64,000 nucleotides of DNA. Origin: Pegea sp. RAD2-039. Taxonomy: Eukaryota > Chordata > Thaliacea > Salpida > Salpidae. Shown in pieces: positions 13,006 to 26,989 of the stretch; position 1 is the stretch's first letter; every line of letters starts with the position of its first letter. The position numbers and the translations under genes are program-made. The stretch is from positions 1 to 64,000 of the forward strand of contig JAQGEQ010000363.1 in assembly GCA_034620365.1 (NCBI GenBank), written 5' to 3'. A model generated the notes under the pieces. The model was not told the origin of the DNA, did not search any database, and saw only the letters and a list, made by a program, of their open reading frames with translations.

Positions 13006-15953
13006 CTTAAAAATGATAAAACTTAAAACAAGAAATAATTAATAAATAACATTCATAAAAATCAATTAATTATATTATAACTATTCATTATATTCAAAGA
13101 TTATTAAATGTAATTAGATTATATTTTTTGGTTGTAGGGCATGCTTTTTTATGTAAGCTGATAATATATAATAAAAGAATCATCTTGAAAGACTTATAAG
13201 CTATCTAGTTTTCTTTAAATAACAAGGTTCTTTACAATAGCTTGGGAAATTTATAAGCTATATTATTAAAACTTATTTGATAACAAAATCAGCAAAGTAA
13301 ATAAACTGTGATGTTAAAATAAATCTCTCAAAGTAAAACAAGTTTTATGAAAATTAATTTCTCAAATGTTTTTCACTACATTATATCTATAGAAACATAA
13401 AAATTTGCCAAAACAAAAGTGACTATAGGCCTTTGACTGAAACAAGTTTTGTAGGGTAAACAAATTTATTATCAATAGGCCTGATCTTCAAACAAACAGT
13501 TTTATAGCCTGAAGTAGCTATTAGTTTATCCATATATAGAAATAAATTGAAACGTAAAATATTTATCACACCCTGTCGATAAAAGTAATCGATTCTTAAA
13601 TCATATTATAATTAATATTAATAATAATAATTATTATTATAATGTTTCTCCATTTGACTAACATTTTTAAATGGTTGAAATTTGTCTACATACATAGAAC
13701 GTATAATAGTTGTTAATAAACCAATCTAATATAGGAACCATTTAAATAGTTCAATTTTAGTTTTACATAATTTTTGTCTTGATTTAGAAATAGTTTAACC
13801 TAAAAAAATTATATGGTTTAACCATTTCAATTTCTGATTTCTATTGAAAAACCCTGATTTTTACAAAGCATTTTCTTGATTTTCAAGAAGAATCACAGAA
13901 AAACATATCATCATTTTCATCAGATAATATTTCTCAGATTTCTACTTTCTCTACGAGACTCCCTAAAGAGCTATTAACCCTCACTGAAGCAGTATAAAGA
14001 AGGCAGTTAAGTCTTATGAGCAGTTTGGACATTTGTAACATTTTCGTTGAATGTTTTACTATAAGCAAAAGCAAAAAACTTTGTAGAGTTAAACATCAAA
14101 AGTTATTTATAAACCAGAATATAGTTTCTATATTTATCCAATCTATAAACTTAAATTCATAAATATTTATCTGAAGGTAATTTTTTTATAAGCATACTTA
14201 CTGTCATGAGGGTAGGTCTCCCTGCTGTGCATGACCGCCCATTTGGAAATAATTTGACCACCATTCGTAAAAAAATAAGTTTTTGCTGTTTTTACAGTAT
14301 AACATAATAGTAGTAAGTAAGCAGGCCTTGTACGTATGAACTGGGTGAATCCCTGAGTGTCATTAGCCTCACCCGGAAAGCTGGGTAACTTTCGAGAAAC
14401 GTCACATTATAATATTAAAAGATTTATTTTTCAGATTTTAAGATATTCAGATGCTACATGCTGCGCCATAATTAATCGCAAACTAACGAGCGCGGAGAGT
14501 CTCTTTTCCGAGTATGAGTAAATAGTGCCACTGTCTTGTAGTTTTTTTGGGGAAAATAACAACTGTGAGAGTCTACAAGCAGAAAATTTACAATCCCTTG
14601 ACCAGGAAGTCACTGTTTCGAGTCACCGATTATTTTATCAAACAGCAAATCAAAGAATAAGGGTAAGTCAGCGCTCGCTGCATTTCACTAAAATAAATCC
14701 TAGATATAGCGGAGGTACGAGAGAAGTAGGACTGTAAACTTCCTTCCATCTACCATCTACAAGGCTTACTGAAAAGGTTTATAAGACAATAAAAACCTAA
14801 AAAATTTAAAATGGCCTTATATATAAGTAGCTTCAACTCGAACACTTGAAAAAAGTCCATTTTAGTATTAAGCCTAGTTCAACACTACATGAAAATCAAG
14901 TTTTTCATTAAGGGTACCAAGGTCTTAGTTAACACTTATTAATTAAATTAGTTTAATATAAAGTATATAGTATTATGTATAATTTTAGGTTATTTATTTA
15001 ATAAACAATAATAATTGAATCTCTTATTGGTATGATTACACTTACGATAGATTTGCGTGGTAAAATTATAGGTCATTGCTCGGGAAATTCTTTTTTTAAT
15101 TTCAAGATTTTTTAATTAGTAAAACAGCTATTAATACGTTTTTAAATAAAAAACAGATTTGTTCCTTGTAAATCTATAGTTAACCATTAATTAAAATATT
15201 TATATATATAAAATTTTTTATATTAAATAAAATATATTTTAGTTAAAATTAAATTTATAAATATTTATTTAATAACTAATTAATTGATTAATTAATAATT
15301 AATTAATTGATCATTATAAATTCCTGATCAACTTATGTTTTAATATGAAAAATATTATTTATTTATATTTTTGTTATATAATATTTATATCACTTATAAC
15401 TTTTATAAATAATGGAATAATTAAAAGCTAATATCTGATTTAAATAATATTTGTCAAACAAATATGAAAATATATTTTTATAAATACTAAATAAAAGTTT
15501 GTTGATTTTCTATGCGTCTTATAAATAGTTATACATTTTATCTTTTTTAATATAAACATATCTTAACTAATTTAAGAAATATGTTTGGCTTAAATTTATA
15601 GATTAGATTGAAAGTTCAGTTAGATCTGCTTTTATTTAAAGATTAAAACTTTTCAAAACTGCAAAGTTTGGTATATTAATAATTATATCTGCTTTCTTCT
15701 ATAAAGGTTTTGATAAAATCTATAAATTATTTTACTTGGTATTGTTTTTAATCTTTAATTATCAAAAATTTAAGATGAACCCTTAACTCTTTGGGTTAAA
15801 TATTTAATTATTTATAAATAATCAGCTATTTAAAAAAATTAATAAGCTCTAATCCAATGTTACTTCCTGACTAGACTAATATCAAAATCTTACTAATTTT
15901 TTCAGCAAATCTGTTTGTAAAAATTATATTTGATCAACTTTCAAAGCAGCATA
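13006..15953. other. Intergenic DNA with a possible old transposon remnant
   Basis: Mostly AT-rich sequence without exons. A patch of higher GC at about 14200-14750 carries short overlapping open frames on both strands (for example 14431-14613 minus and 14525-14737 plus). It looks like mobile-element debris, but I could not assign a family. 14950-15900 is extremely AT-rich with small palindromes and nothing else recognisable. Confidence 0.4.
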
Positions 15954-16924
15954 ATGGTAAGACATCTTTATAACAATGATTTTTCTGCCATTAGCTTTAA
16001 TCTAGCTTCAGCCAAGCTTTATATAATCCTGAAACTTGTTTCATAGGTTGACAAGTCAATTTTAACCGCCGCGGGCAATCCAAATCGGCCATTAACTCCT
16101 ATTGATGCTTCTAGATCTACTAAAAATTCTGGTAAGAGATGGACTGTAGTTGGATTGAAGCCGGTAAAATATCTATATATAAAAAGTTTATCATTAATTT
16201 ATATATTTAAACTATTAGAAAATTTACGCTGTAAAAAAAATACCTGGTGAAGGGAACGCAAAAGTATTTTTGTTCCCTGGAGACCAAGTGGTGGTCAACC
16301 TTGCTAACTGTATCGAATCAATTGGTACAATCGAGCGAATAATTATCAAGCAGGGTGGGATAAGCTTAGCTATATCTTGGTACTACAGGTTAGTTAAAGT
16401 ATTTCGTCTCATAAAATACTTTTCCCGCACTGTTTGGTCAGACACAATTGTATCTTCTAGGCTGGGAGAGCTCGAGCGGGTGATGAAATACACTGGCAAC
16501 ACCAATCAAGCTGACAGAAAAGTAGTGAGAAGATTAAAAAAACTAAGTCCGCATCCATTGGTTGCAACAAACCACGTTGACATTGTTGATATCAACTCCG
16601 TGCAACGGAGATGTCTCGCCATTGAAGACAGAATATTTCAATCGTAAGAAATATAGAAATCTTTATTTACAACTAACTATTATGAATAGTGAAATAATTT
16701 TATACTAGTTTAACATTTTAAAATTATTTACCAAATATGGTACCATCAACACTTTGACAAACTATTATAAAAGCTTGTTTCTAAGGATTGATGAAGGTTC
16801 GGGCCAGGCTGAATTAAGACATCTCCTCCGATTGCAAACTGATGAGGATGCACCGGCTTTCACTTCTGTCAGAAGTACGAAGGGGTATTACAACTTTGAC
16901 AAAAGCGTGTTCACATCTAAATAA
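15954..16924 (+). CDS. Small BAH-domain-like protein (5 coding exons, 203 aa)
   Basis: Coding exons 15954-15956 (ATG only), 16047-16163, 16219-16388, 16461-16643 and 16786-16924. All junctions are GT-AG and the total is 612 nt in frame, ending TAA. Residues about 56-150 resemble a bromo-adjacent homology (BAH) domain: FPGDQVVV opens the fold, GTIERI follows, ISWYYR (92-97) corresponds to the W-[FY]-Y-R strand, and NHVDIVDINSVQRRC (134-148) corresponds to the closing D-x-V-P-x-x-x-I-x-x-K-C segment. BAH domains usually act in chromatin and bind nucleosomes or methylated histones. Most BAH proteins are much larger, so a 203-residue protein that is mainly BAH is unusual. No PHD, bromo or other domain is visible. 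The start rests on a one-codon first exon that splices in frame; an upstream in-frame alternative cannot be excluded. Confidence 0.72.
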
Positions 16925-17199
16925 ACGTGGTATCAAGTTCATTTTGTTGTAAAGTTGATAAAAAGAGATTTTAATATTTTATAAAACGTTGAACCAAAGT
17001 TTAGTTAGCCATTAGATAGTATTTCGTAATAGGAATTACAAATATAATTATTACAAAGGTAAATTTTAAATGCGTTTTAAAGTTTCAGAACAAAATTTGC
17101 GTTTTATAAAGTCAATCATTTATTTAGACAATTTAAAAGTATCAGAATAAATTTTAAAGTAATACTTAAAATATTTTTGACTAGATTATAAAAGTTTTT

Positions 17200-17530
17200 T
17201 TCTCAATTCACGAAAATACGGAAAGCAAAATTTCTAAACATTGTAAATTGATTAAAAATTTATATAAAGCCATTCAGATCTATAAAAGTAAACTTCATTC
17301 AACCAAACTAAATTGTATTAAATCTTGAGTGCTAGTATAGTTTAATTGTTTACTCATTAGCAAACTAACAAAAAATTGTGAGAAGAAATGAAATTATTAA
17401 TCGTAATAACAATTTATATTCAAAACAATACAGATTTAATTGACTGATTATATAATCTTATACATAACACTGAATGATCAACAAATCTTAATGCGCTATA
17501 TAAGAACCACCGAGGATCAGTAGTCCTAAA
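17200..17530 (-). repeat. Dispersed repeat, inverted partner of 26990-27330
   Basis: Reverse-complementing this stretch gives clear similarity to 26990-27330. The best-conserved blocks surround CTTCTCACAATTTTTTGTTA and TTAATGCGCTATATAAGAAC. No coding potential is visible. It is an unclassified dispersed repeat. Confidence 0.65.
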
Positions 17531-17699
17531 CATCAAGCAAATAATTCATCATCTTGAATAAAGACTTTATAGTTTTTTGAATGCATTCTGAAGGAAAGCA
17601 GTAATGGCTAATTTTGTAATTTAGAACAAACTCAGACCCATAGTATGAAAAACAAATATTCTGCTAGTTTAGTAAAGATTTAATGTACTTTGTTAAATT

Positions 17700-19140
17700 G
17701 GCAAATATATTACGTTGAAAGAAATCCTTTTCAGTTTAAAATGTTTTTATATATGACTATTATATTTTATATGTGACTAATTAAATTTTGTTCTTTGTAC
17801 TTTGCGTCATGTGGTTATATCTAAATAATATTTATTCAATAAAACGCCATTAATATTCTTTAAATTGTATTTCCTAAATCAGTTTTTAAGTTTTTCTTAA
17901 AAGTTATTTTGTAAGTTTTTTCTAGCTCACCACAATATTGCGTTTTTACTATATTATAAAAAGTGAAAGTTTAACTGTTAAAAAAATTTGTTTAAAGTAT
18001 TTCAGCAAGGAAGTTTGCTATAATAAAGTCTAATTGATTAATCTAATAAAAACTATACCAAAGTTTAAATTTAACTTATTATAAAGTTTCAAATACAATT
18101 AGCTTGTACCTTAAAATATAACTTCAAAGTTTTTCATTCTGGATATAATTTTCAAACAAATTAAGAATTTGGCAAGTTTTCGATAATCGAAAAACTAGTT
18201 AAGTTGACCTATTATTAGACTTTGTGACTCTTCTGATAATTTCATTAGTTGCTGATGAATTAAACTAAAACATTACAAAATAGAAGCAGAGACAATAATA
18301 TTTACATTTCTAAAAGTTTTGTTATGTCAACAAATTATGTTATTATGTTGTCCGGGTTTAATTATAATGTAAAGTCAAATAGCCTACTTGAATTTAAGCG
18401 CTTGAATCCTACAAAGTAGATGATATCTTATTAGGATTCAAATGCTTAGTTTCATTTTAGACACTTTATACAGCTGGCCACAATTGCTTGCTTGACTTCT
18501 ACTTTTACACACCGAGTTTGGATGAAAAACTTGTTTTTGTATACTTAAGAGAAGAAACTGATTCTTATGCAAAATAATAAAAAAATTATTTATGCAAATT
18601 TCCAAAACCAAGTTTTCCAACTATTTTCTTTTATAAAAAGTGAACTTTTATCATTTCTATAAACATCAAGTGTAACCAATTATTGGTTTAAAGAGTAAGT
18701 AAATCAAGATTGGAACTTTGAAGCCATTGATACAAAACTTTTTTTGTGGAAATTATGTTTTTATTTATTGTATTATTAGATAAATTAAATGCTATATGAA
18801 AACAATTGTCGTAACTTACTAAATTCTCAGAGTTTTATTATCTACCAGGGCTTACTACAGGGAATGTCTGAGAGAATGTCGAAAGCCTTGGTCATCATAT
18901 ATGGTCAGGTTTAAGGATACATCTTTACATTTATTTCCTGGCCTTAGTGAAGTTAAAGTTTTCAAGAACTCAAATTTAATTTCGAAAGTAGTTTGCAGGT
19001 TTACAGCGCTAAAACTTTTTTTCAGTTGATTACATGGCCTAGTTAACATATCAAACCTTAAACTCTGTTTTTATCACCAGCGGGCTAATTCTTAGGTGTC
19101 ATACTTTCTGGACTACTCGAAAAATAAGTTCCTGGTACTT
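17700..19140 (-). repeat. Unclassified dispersed element, inverted copy
   Basis: The minus strand matches the plus-strand copies at 24240-26050 and 29885-32050. The part at 18360-19140 is almost identical to 29885-30640 inverted: the short conceptual peptide at 18855-19049 differs from its partner at 29968-30162 by one residue, and the one at 18438-18620 from 30397-30579 by only a few. A segment present in the other copies near 30840 is missing here around 18180. No recognisable protein domain, terminal repeat or target-site duplication could be fixed by eye. It may be a non-autonomous transposon or a piece of a larger unnamed element. Confidence 0.7.
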
Positions 19141-19149
19141 ATTATATAA

Positions 19150-20900
19150 TTAGACATATATATATAATTAGACAGATTATGTAAAATAGGTTTATAGTAT
19201 TGGTGGTGGAACTGTTATTGTTGTTGTATGTTTGATTTGTATAAAAGGAAAATATTCTACTGCATCTGTAACTGTAATTCCAAGACAGACCCAATCTCAC
19301 ATGTTTATCTATAGATTTTCTCCTTGTGCTTACTGTTAGGTGATTCATTCTTACTTGCCGTTATTATTGTGTGTATTTATAACATAATAAAGTTCTCTTA
19401 TAGAGCTTTTATGATTGTATTTTGTTCTCTTATACTTAGTAACAATTTTTGACAAATTGTTGCTAACTGTTTTTTGCTCTTTAATAGAGCCCAACACAAT
19501 TACAGTTCCACAACAGTTTTAGTCGAATAATCTGATGGCAGTGAACAAATGGCTTACGAAAAATGTCCACAACTTTTTAGAAGAATGTGGGTCGAGTTAG
19601 AAGAAAAAATTGGTAGCGCTTCTTAACCACATAGCTGAAGATGTACGCCAGTGTTATCAGACTTATGTTGAATTTAAAGTGACGCTGGAATACTTGCATA
19701 TAAAGAAACTGAAAGAAATGTTTCTTGTCATTGACTTTGAATTGAAATATCCAATTCCTATAAAATTTTCCGAGTACCCTTGTCCGTGTGACCAAGGAAT
19801 TTAGCACAGTAGCAGAATACAGGGATGGTATGATATCAAAGTCAGTTATAGATAGATTATGTTCAAAACAAATAAAGTAACGGATGTATACTATAAGACT
19901 TTGAATTTAGAAATGTGTTTTCCAGCGGTGACACTTGAAGCCCAGCGTTATAACCAATACTTCGGTGTTGAAGAGTCGGTCGAAGGTGCAGCAGAAGCAG
20001 TAGAATAACCTCATCTATTCCAAAACAGAAGAACCAAGCAAAGCTGACAACAGCAGTCATCAAAGGAGTTTGTTTATAATGTGGAGATCATGAATAAAAT
20101 AATATTAAGCCCTATCAAGTAGGTTTTTTCAAATGTGATAAAGAGATATCATAGCCGGGCATTTTATTTTCAGAAGAGGTCTTCAAGAAATAAATAGGCA
20201 CACAAGATAAAAAGGAACTGCAGTGACCAGCGAAGTGCCAGAAATATTAGATTTTCTAAGAAAATGGAGCATACTGCAGTGTTTGTCTTTGTAGAATTGA
20301 TGATATCAACCTTTAATTGTAATATTAGAGATTATTAATTCTATGGAAGTCATAAAAACCATGAAGAAAAAACGACAATAGAAGAAGTAATTTTGACTTT
20401 CATTTTGGGGGTGAGAACTATCAAGGGAAGATTGAGACAGGCCTTGACTTTTTAAAGAGAGAACCGACCACAGAAGCCGGAGAGACAAGTACAGAGTGAT
20501 GAGGAGAATGCTCCCTTATCAAGTGAAGATAAAGATGGTCAAAAAGACAAGATAATGATGGGAAAATATAAAGATAGAGACAGATGAGTCCGTTCTATAT
20601 AAAAGAAATAACGACAAGCTTTGATGGTCCAAGTACCAGGGATTTTGGCCTTAATCCGAAAAGCATGAAGAACAGCAACGTAGAACTTTGGTGGTCTTCC
20701 AGATCTTTTAAAAGTGTTCCTAGAAAACCCTACAAATATGACTAGAGAAGATTATAATGGTGTTGCATTTGTGAAAATGTCCTCTCTGTTACGATCCAAA
20801 TATTTGGTTGGGAAGATTTGATATACTTAAAGTACAAAACAGAAGATTATTTTACTGCATATTTAAATGTAATTTAAAGACGAGCCTGCCCTGATACACT
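19150..20900 (+). mobile_element. Possible LTR-retroelement fossil (gag-like), broken
   Basis: About 19190-19560 has LTR-like traits: a TATAAAAGG box near 19238, a polyadenylation signal near 19386, and an inverted partner at 27480-27930. Downstream, the plus strand has gag-like remnants ending in a zinc-knuckle-like cluster near 20070-20160. The element is clearly broken in many places and old. Family assignment is tentative: it could be Ty3-like or another LTR group. Confidence 0.35.
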
Positions 20901-21930
20901 TGTTTGTATGTGTTTTTTTTTTTTTTGGGCTGACAGTTGAGTTGTTCATCATTACTTCTTGTTGATATTATGCGCATCTTATAATAGAATAAAAAATTCC
21001 TCAAGAGAAATCATGTTTAAAATCCCTGAAAAAGTTAAGTATAAACAAAATATAGCTGAAATCTAATTACTCAGTCATTGATATTAGAAAGTCTATCACC
21101 ACTCTTTCCCCACTTGTTTTTCGTTTGATTATTTCACTAATCTCATGTGATGCTTTCGTTGAGTTCTGTTTCGATCCAGTTGTATATATGGCTTGGTGAG
21201 AGCAATTGATGCTTAGCTTTCACAAGTTTATTTCTGATTATTTGATTGATTGGAGAGTTTCATGATAAATTTTTTATTAATATAAACACATAGAAGCGCC
21301 TAGAAAGAGCAATTTTCGCCAACAAACGTTCTTACAGATAATAAAAGTATAATATAAAATTAATATAAAAACATAAAAACAGATGGTAGTAGTCAATGAT
21401 CCTCGTATAATATAAAAGTGCATAAATACATATAATGTTAGTATTACATCAAAAGTGAAAAGAATCACAATTTAGAAATGAGTAATACGGCATTATCAAA
21501 ACGGCCAACTTCACCTTCAACAACAAAAGAGAATCTGACATGATAATATCTTATGGCTGCTGGTTGCAAGTTTTATTGTCCGGCATGAGAAAAAAAACTG
21601 ATATAATTAACTTAATTATATATCATAGGTATTATTTATGAGGCTGTTTGTTAGCGAGAGGTGCTTTCTACAGACAGTTTGTCGCTGTGCTCAGTATTGT
21701 TCTGGAAGCTTGTGAGACGTAAGCGCGCGTAGCTGCATCAGTCTGTCTGTTCCACTTCATAAGTTGTTGGCGTAAAAATTGGAATTATGCTTCATGGGCA
21801 ATAACAAGATATCCATAAATTTTTCTCTGGCTCACAATATAACGGTTCCATGCCATTTTTTCTTCTTTTAATAATCCTTGAAAATTCAGAGGTATCTAGA
21901 CGAGATTATGTTCTCTGAGATTATGTTCAT
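20901..21930. other. Repeat-like intergenic DNA, unassigned
   Basis: A poly-T tract near 20910-20928, AT-rich sequence to 21460, and a somewhat more GC-rich stretch from 21480 to 21870 that resembles mobile-element debris. No gene or family is recognised. Confidence 0.35.
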
Positions 21931-21939
21931 AACTATATT

Positions 21940-22960
21940 ACCTAATATTACGTTTCCTGCATGCCAATCTGACATTGTATCAAGATTTGGGCTAATGTTC
22001 AACTGAAAGAAGTAGATAAAGTAGTATGGATCCTTAGAATTAGAGGTCTTTGCAATAAGATAAACAAAAGTGATTGATTTTGCAGGGATCTTAGACACAT
22101 AACTTTGCTATCTATAATCAGATGATAAAGTAATACCAAGGTCTCGGACCGAAGATATTTATAAAAAAATATATTAATTGAATATTGGTTCAAGGAACGC
22201 GTGGCTGGTTGATGAGATGAAGTTAGAAATTCTGATTTTGTGGGCTGGATTTTGAGCAAACAACTCACACACCATTATTTTAACGCGTGTAGAGCTGCTT
22301 GAAGTTGTAAAGGATTGAGAGATAATATCTTAATATCATGTGATTAAACAAAAACACTAGCTGCATATACTGCTACAAATCGTCTAATGAGGTATTTAAT
22401 AAAATATAAAAGAGAATGGGGTCCACAACAGAAAACCGAGAAGCCCCACTGGTGACTTGACTACAATTAGATAAAAAGTCTTCAACACAAGTTTGTTGGG
22501 TTCTACCTAATAAGTAATGTTAGATCCACCTTAGGAAAATGGTGTTGATTTTTAATTTTTGTAAAATAATAATATACATATTGACTGGGAAAGAATAAAA
22601 TGACTCAGCAAATCGAAGTAGATGATGTCACATGGAGTATTACTTTCATAATAGGATATAAGCTCATTAAAAAAAGTAAGATATTGAGTTACGCAAGATC
22701 TCTATTTGACAGAACCATGCAGCACATCAGATATTAGACGGTGTTCTATTTAATTACTGGTCATATGATTGTGAATGATATCTTCTTTAGTTCTACAGAT
22801 AACTAAAGTCAGTGAAACTGGTCTGTAGTTATATAAAGAGTTTCGGGGACCTTTTCATTTCAAAGTTAGTAAAACAGCTGAATATCTGACCACTTATCAC
22901 AGAAAAATCCAAAAACTATCTTCAACTTCTGGATGACGTTAAAAAGGAGGATTGTAGAAC
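21940..22960 (-). mobile_element. Degraded LINE reverse transcriptase fragment
   Basis: On the minus strand the frame around 22450 reads SGASRFSVVDPILFYIL, a decayed form of the LINE reverse transcriptase motif SGVPQGSVLGPLLFLI. Earlier in the same strand (about 22850-22680) a YRPVSLT-like start of the fingers region and the DVLHGS-x-KQRSC-x-TQYL region follow. Downstream sequence near 22000-22090 matches the LINE piece at 4920-5040. Frameshifts and stops are scattered throughout, so the copy is dead. CR1/Jockey-like by motif. Confidence 0.75.
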
Positions 22961-24239
22961 AAAAGTATACCGAAAGAAGATGCTAAAACCTCAAACAACA
23001 AGCATATTATAACATCACCAAAAGAACAATTATAACATCACCAAGGACTTACATCTATAGGGTAGTAGCAACCATCTTTTCGAAACTGAAGTGTAGAAGC
23101 CACTGGTAACTTAACGACTTAAACATCAATTTTTGAAAGGAAGTTGGGAGATGCTTCTATCTAAACAAGGAAACCATAACTCAGCTGTCTTTTGAAAACG
23201 AGATAGATGAAAAGCTAGGTTTACCCTTCAGAAGATTTCATTGAATCGGTAATTGGTTTCAGAATTCAATACCATGAAAGAACCTCACTTCTTCTCATTC
23301 GTCAACTCATCGTTTTAGAAACTGAAACAAAAGAACTTGAATGATAATCTGCAAGAATTGAAGAAAACACGGCGAAAAAGATCACCTGGTGTTGAGTTCA
23401 GATCGAAAACTTCTAATTGAGCTCATATCGATCCGTAAACCACTTTTTACTTTTGTTCATCATCCAGCTCCACGTCACCCAGCTGATCCCAGCTTCCAAT
23501 GTCTGTTTTAATAAAAGTAAAATATTGATCAAACACAACACTTAAGAAGGATTAAACTAGTTTAGACGAACCAAAGTCATGGATTACATTGACAGGGCAC
23601 TTCGTATTCGAGTGAGCAATTACATCTAAATTTCAGCTAAGCTTCTGAAACTTTAAGGACTGTTATGCTATTATTTCTTTATTTATCAGAAGCTTACATT
23701 CAAATTGACTCTATGACATTTCTCAAAGCGACATACACTGAAATGACAGTCACAGACTTTATCAACAGAGAACTATTCGGAGAACTATATTCACAGCTTG
23801 ACTGTAATACTTAAAATTACTTCATTAATAAAAAGGCAGTGAAACATCTTTAGAGTAGATCAACTTTTTCCAAAAAAATTCTACATGTTAAGTGTTAAAC
23901 AACTCCAACAATAGCAACCTTAATGATATCAACAACTTGTTAAGGAATCAGCTTGATGACTTCACTTTTATTAGAAAAATACAAAAAGAATTAATCGTTT
24001 ACTAGAAATAACTTCAGCAATAAAAAAACATAACAAAAAGAGTACAATCAAAAAATCTTTATTCATTTTATATGGTTCTTAAAGACATTGAACACAAGAA
24101 ATTTCTACGTATCTAATGTCAGATTACAATTTGCTGAAACTATTATGTTGTTGAGCTGCTACAAAAAGAACATACTAGTCATATAAGAACGGTAGAAACT
24201 ATTTTCAAAAACATCATCGCTAAAAAAGCTTATTCAATC
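22961..24239. repeat. Repeat debris including a direct repeat shared with 29220-29580
   Basis: 23120-23520 is similar, in the same orientation, to 29220-29580; a shared block is CGGCGAAAAAGATCAC. The remaining sequence to 24239 has no recognisable exon. The relation to neighbouring elements is unclear. Confidence 0.5.
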
Positions 24240-26050
24240 AAGAATATTGATTTTGCTAACCTTTTTAAATAAATATTTGGTTATACTTGATATTTATAAA
24301 AATGGTAGAAGCTCAATATTCTATAAAACGTTGTTGAAAAGCTTGGTTTTGAAAATTTGCATAAATAACTTTTTATCATGCATTAACATTATTTTCAGCT
24401 CTAAAATATATAAAAATCAAAGCTTTATGAACCAAATATGGTTTGCGCAAGAAAATGTCAAGCAAGCATTTGTGGCCAGCTATAGAAAGTGTCTAAAATG
24501 AAACTAAGCATTTGGACCGCAAAAATATATAATCTAGTTTTTGAGATTCAAATGCTTAAATTCAAATAGACTATTTGACATTACATTATAAATACACCCT
24601 GACATCATAACAATATAATTTGTTAAACATAACATAACGTTTAGAGATATAAACATTACTGTTTCTCAATGTTTTAGTTTAATCCATCAGCAACTAATGA
24701 AATTATCAGAAGAGTCACAAAGTCTAATAAAAAGTCAACTTAACTAGTTTTTCGATTATCAAACAAAATTTACTTGCCAAAATTTACATTACCAAAACTT
24801 TCAAAAATGTTTGCCAAGTTAATGAATATGTCCAAAATAAAACTAGGTAATTGAATCTTCCTAAGAAATTTGACTATGTCAACTTTGAGAGATTCAGTTA
24901 ACTAATTTCATTTCGACTGTTTTGCTTTTGGCAGAAACATAGATATCACAACAAAAACTATAATAACTATGAGTGGATACAGCTTTATATGACCAATAAG
25001 AAAAACATCTTAAAATATTCAAAGAAACTCTTAAAACTTATGAGAAAATTTGAGCTTAGTTCATATGTTATAGAAAAATGCCAATTGAAAGATGTTTTAA
25101 AACTTTAGTAAAATAAGTAGAAAAACTCACAAGTATGAACTTTGAAATAAGTTAAACTTGAATTTTAATATAATTTTTATTAGATTAATCAATTAAATGA
25201 TAGCAAACTTTTTTGCTGAAGTGCTTTCAACAAATTATTGTCAAAAACTTAATAATGTCATGAGCTATAAAAAAAACTTACAAATTAACGTTTAAGAAAA
25301 AACTTAATAATTGATATTGCAAAGACAATTCACAGAGTCCTAAAGACTTGACATTGACTAAATATTATTTAGATATGAACACATAACAGAAAGTACAAAG
25401 AGCAAAATCTAATTTGTCACTTTTGATTAATAAATAAGTTTAACAAAAAAAAAACATTTATACTGAGGGTTTTATGAAAAATAAACTATAATTTAAAATT
25501 TAATTTTGATAATTAAAAAGACTAATTATATAACTTAAATGTATATACCATCACATACCTTCTTTTATATTTGTTGAAATAATTAAATTTAATAAATTAT
25601 TATATATGTAACTAAAACTAAAAATGGTTTTTAAGTTGATGTCATTAATAATTAGTAACAAATGTTTTCAAAAATATTAAATTTTTAATCTATAAAAGAA
25701 AACTAGTAAGACACCATATGCTGACCTTTTTTATTATTATAACATTATTACTAGACATGTACAACTTCTTATTTAAGTAAATAGATCATCAGAAAAATCT
25801 CTAATCTAATCGAAAAGTTTATTAAATACTAATAAATTACAGTTTTTTAAATGTAGCTTAATTATAAATCTAAACTAACGGTTCATCATTCTCTAAGGTC
25901 AAATCGTAACCGCAAGGTCAAAGTATAAATCAAATTTTCTATGGTTAAATTTATTTTAAAATTTAAATTTTTTGTAAAATTTTGTTTATACAAAGGTGAT
26001 TTGTAAATAAAATTTTGTCTATATTTTTTTTAAATCTTTAAGATCGCTGA
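24240..26050 (+). repeat. Unclassified dispersed element, direct copy
   Basis: A plus-oriented copy of the element also found at 29885-32050 and inverted at 17700-19140. Matching blocks run from the ATTTGGTTATACTTGAT region near 24275 to a shared GGTCAAATCGTAACC near 25900. This copy lacks the 5' block present at 29885-30300. It is more diverged than the other pair, so it is older. The open frame at 24247-24501 is a by-product of this repeat. Confidence 0.65.
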
Positions 26051-26059
26051 GCTTATTAA

Positions 26060-26940
26060 ACTCTCAATTTTGATAGAAAGCAATGCACTATCGAGATGAC
26101 ATCTTGGAATCACTCAAAATTTCAAACTGCATTACACACAGTATAAAACTAGTCTATGAAATGATAACTCAGAATCTAGCCCACAAGGTTTGAACTTATA
26201 ACTTTTTTCTGTAAGCCAGCTGCAAATCCCTTAAACAAATATTCAATCAATAGATTTACTATTTCACGATTATTGTCGGTCTTAAACCTTTGCCATACCC
26301 TATCATCTGGTTTTAAGTGGCACAGTTATGTTTGAAAATCTTCTCAAAATCAAAAAAACTTGTCTACCTTATTATAAAGACCTTTATTATTATTATAATA
26401 AGGACCCATGCTTTTTTATCGATCTTTTCAAATTGTACATGCGTCCAGTTCTTAAAACCAATGTCAGTGCATGGATGCCATATCATGTTAGTGATATCAA
26501 AAAAATCGAATCTGTTCAGGCCACATTTACAAGATTAGTATGTAGAAAACTTAATATTAAATATGATAGTTTTGAACATTGCCTTCGCAAGATAATTCAA
26601 AAATTCGACGGGTTACTTATTACTTATTTTTAAAAATTATCCACAATTTTGTTGACGTTTAATTTGATGCTGTCTTTTCCAGTATTCCTTTCCTCAAACT
26701 ATGTCGACTCAGATGACACAAATAAGAACTTGATAAGCCCATGCCACCTGGTACTTTAATTCGAGTAACTTTTTTCTCACGCCGCACCTTTTGTACTTGG
26801 AATCAGCGGCTATCAGATATTGTCATGTCAGAAACTCTCGTGCTGTTGAAGGTGAAGTTGAACTGTTTTAACACTAACTTACTTGTCATTTCAAAACAGT
26901 GGTTTTTTTTATAAGTTTACATTATTACTATTCTATGTAA
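26060..26940 (+). mobile_element. 5'-truncated LINE fragment, end of the RT ORF
   Basis: The plus strand carries decayed remnants corresponding to the TVENWS-x-x-WQLRIQPTKSE and NVSAWMPYHVSDIKKIESVQ regions that follow the LINE catalytic motif. The clearest piece is 26328-26633. It matches the fragments at 41060-42120 and, inverted, 4617-4911. Several frame disruptions are present. Confidence 0.8.
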
Positions 26941-26989
26941 ATTTGCGCTGTTAGATTGTACAGAGACTCCTAAACTCTCAAGTGATAGA

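Noticed and set aside
14431-14737. A hAT or piggyBac transposase remnant
   Set aside because: Some words vaguely resemble a transposase C-terminus, but no catalytic or dimerisation motif can be identified, so no family is claimed.
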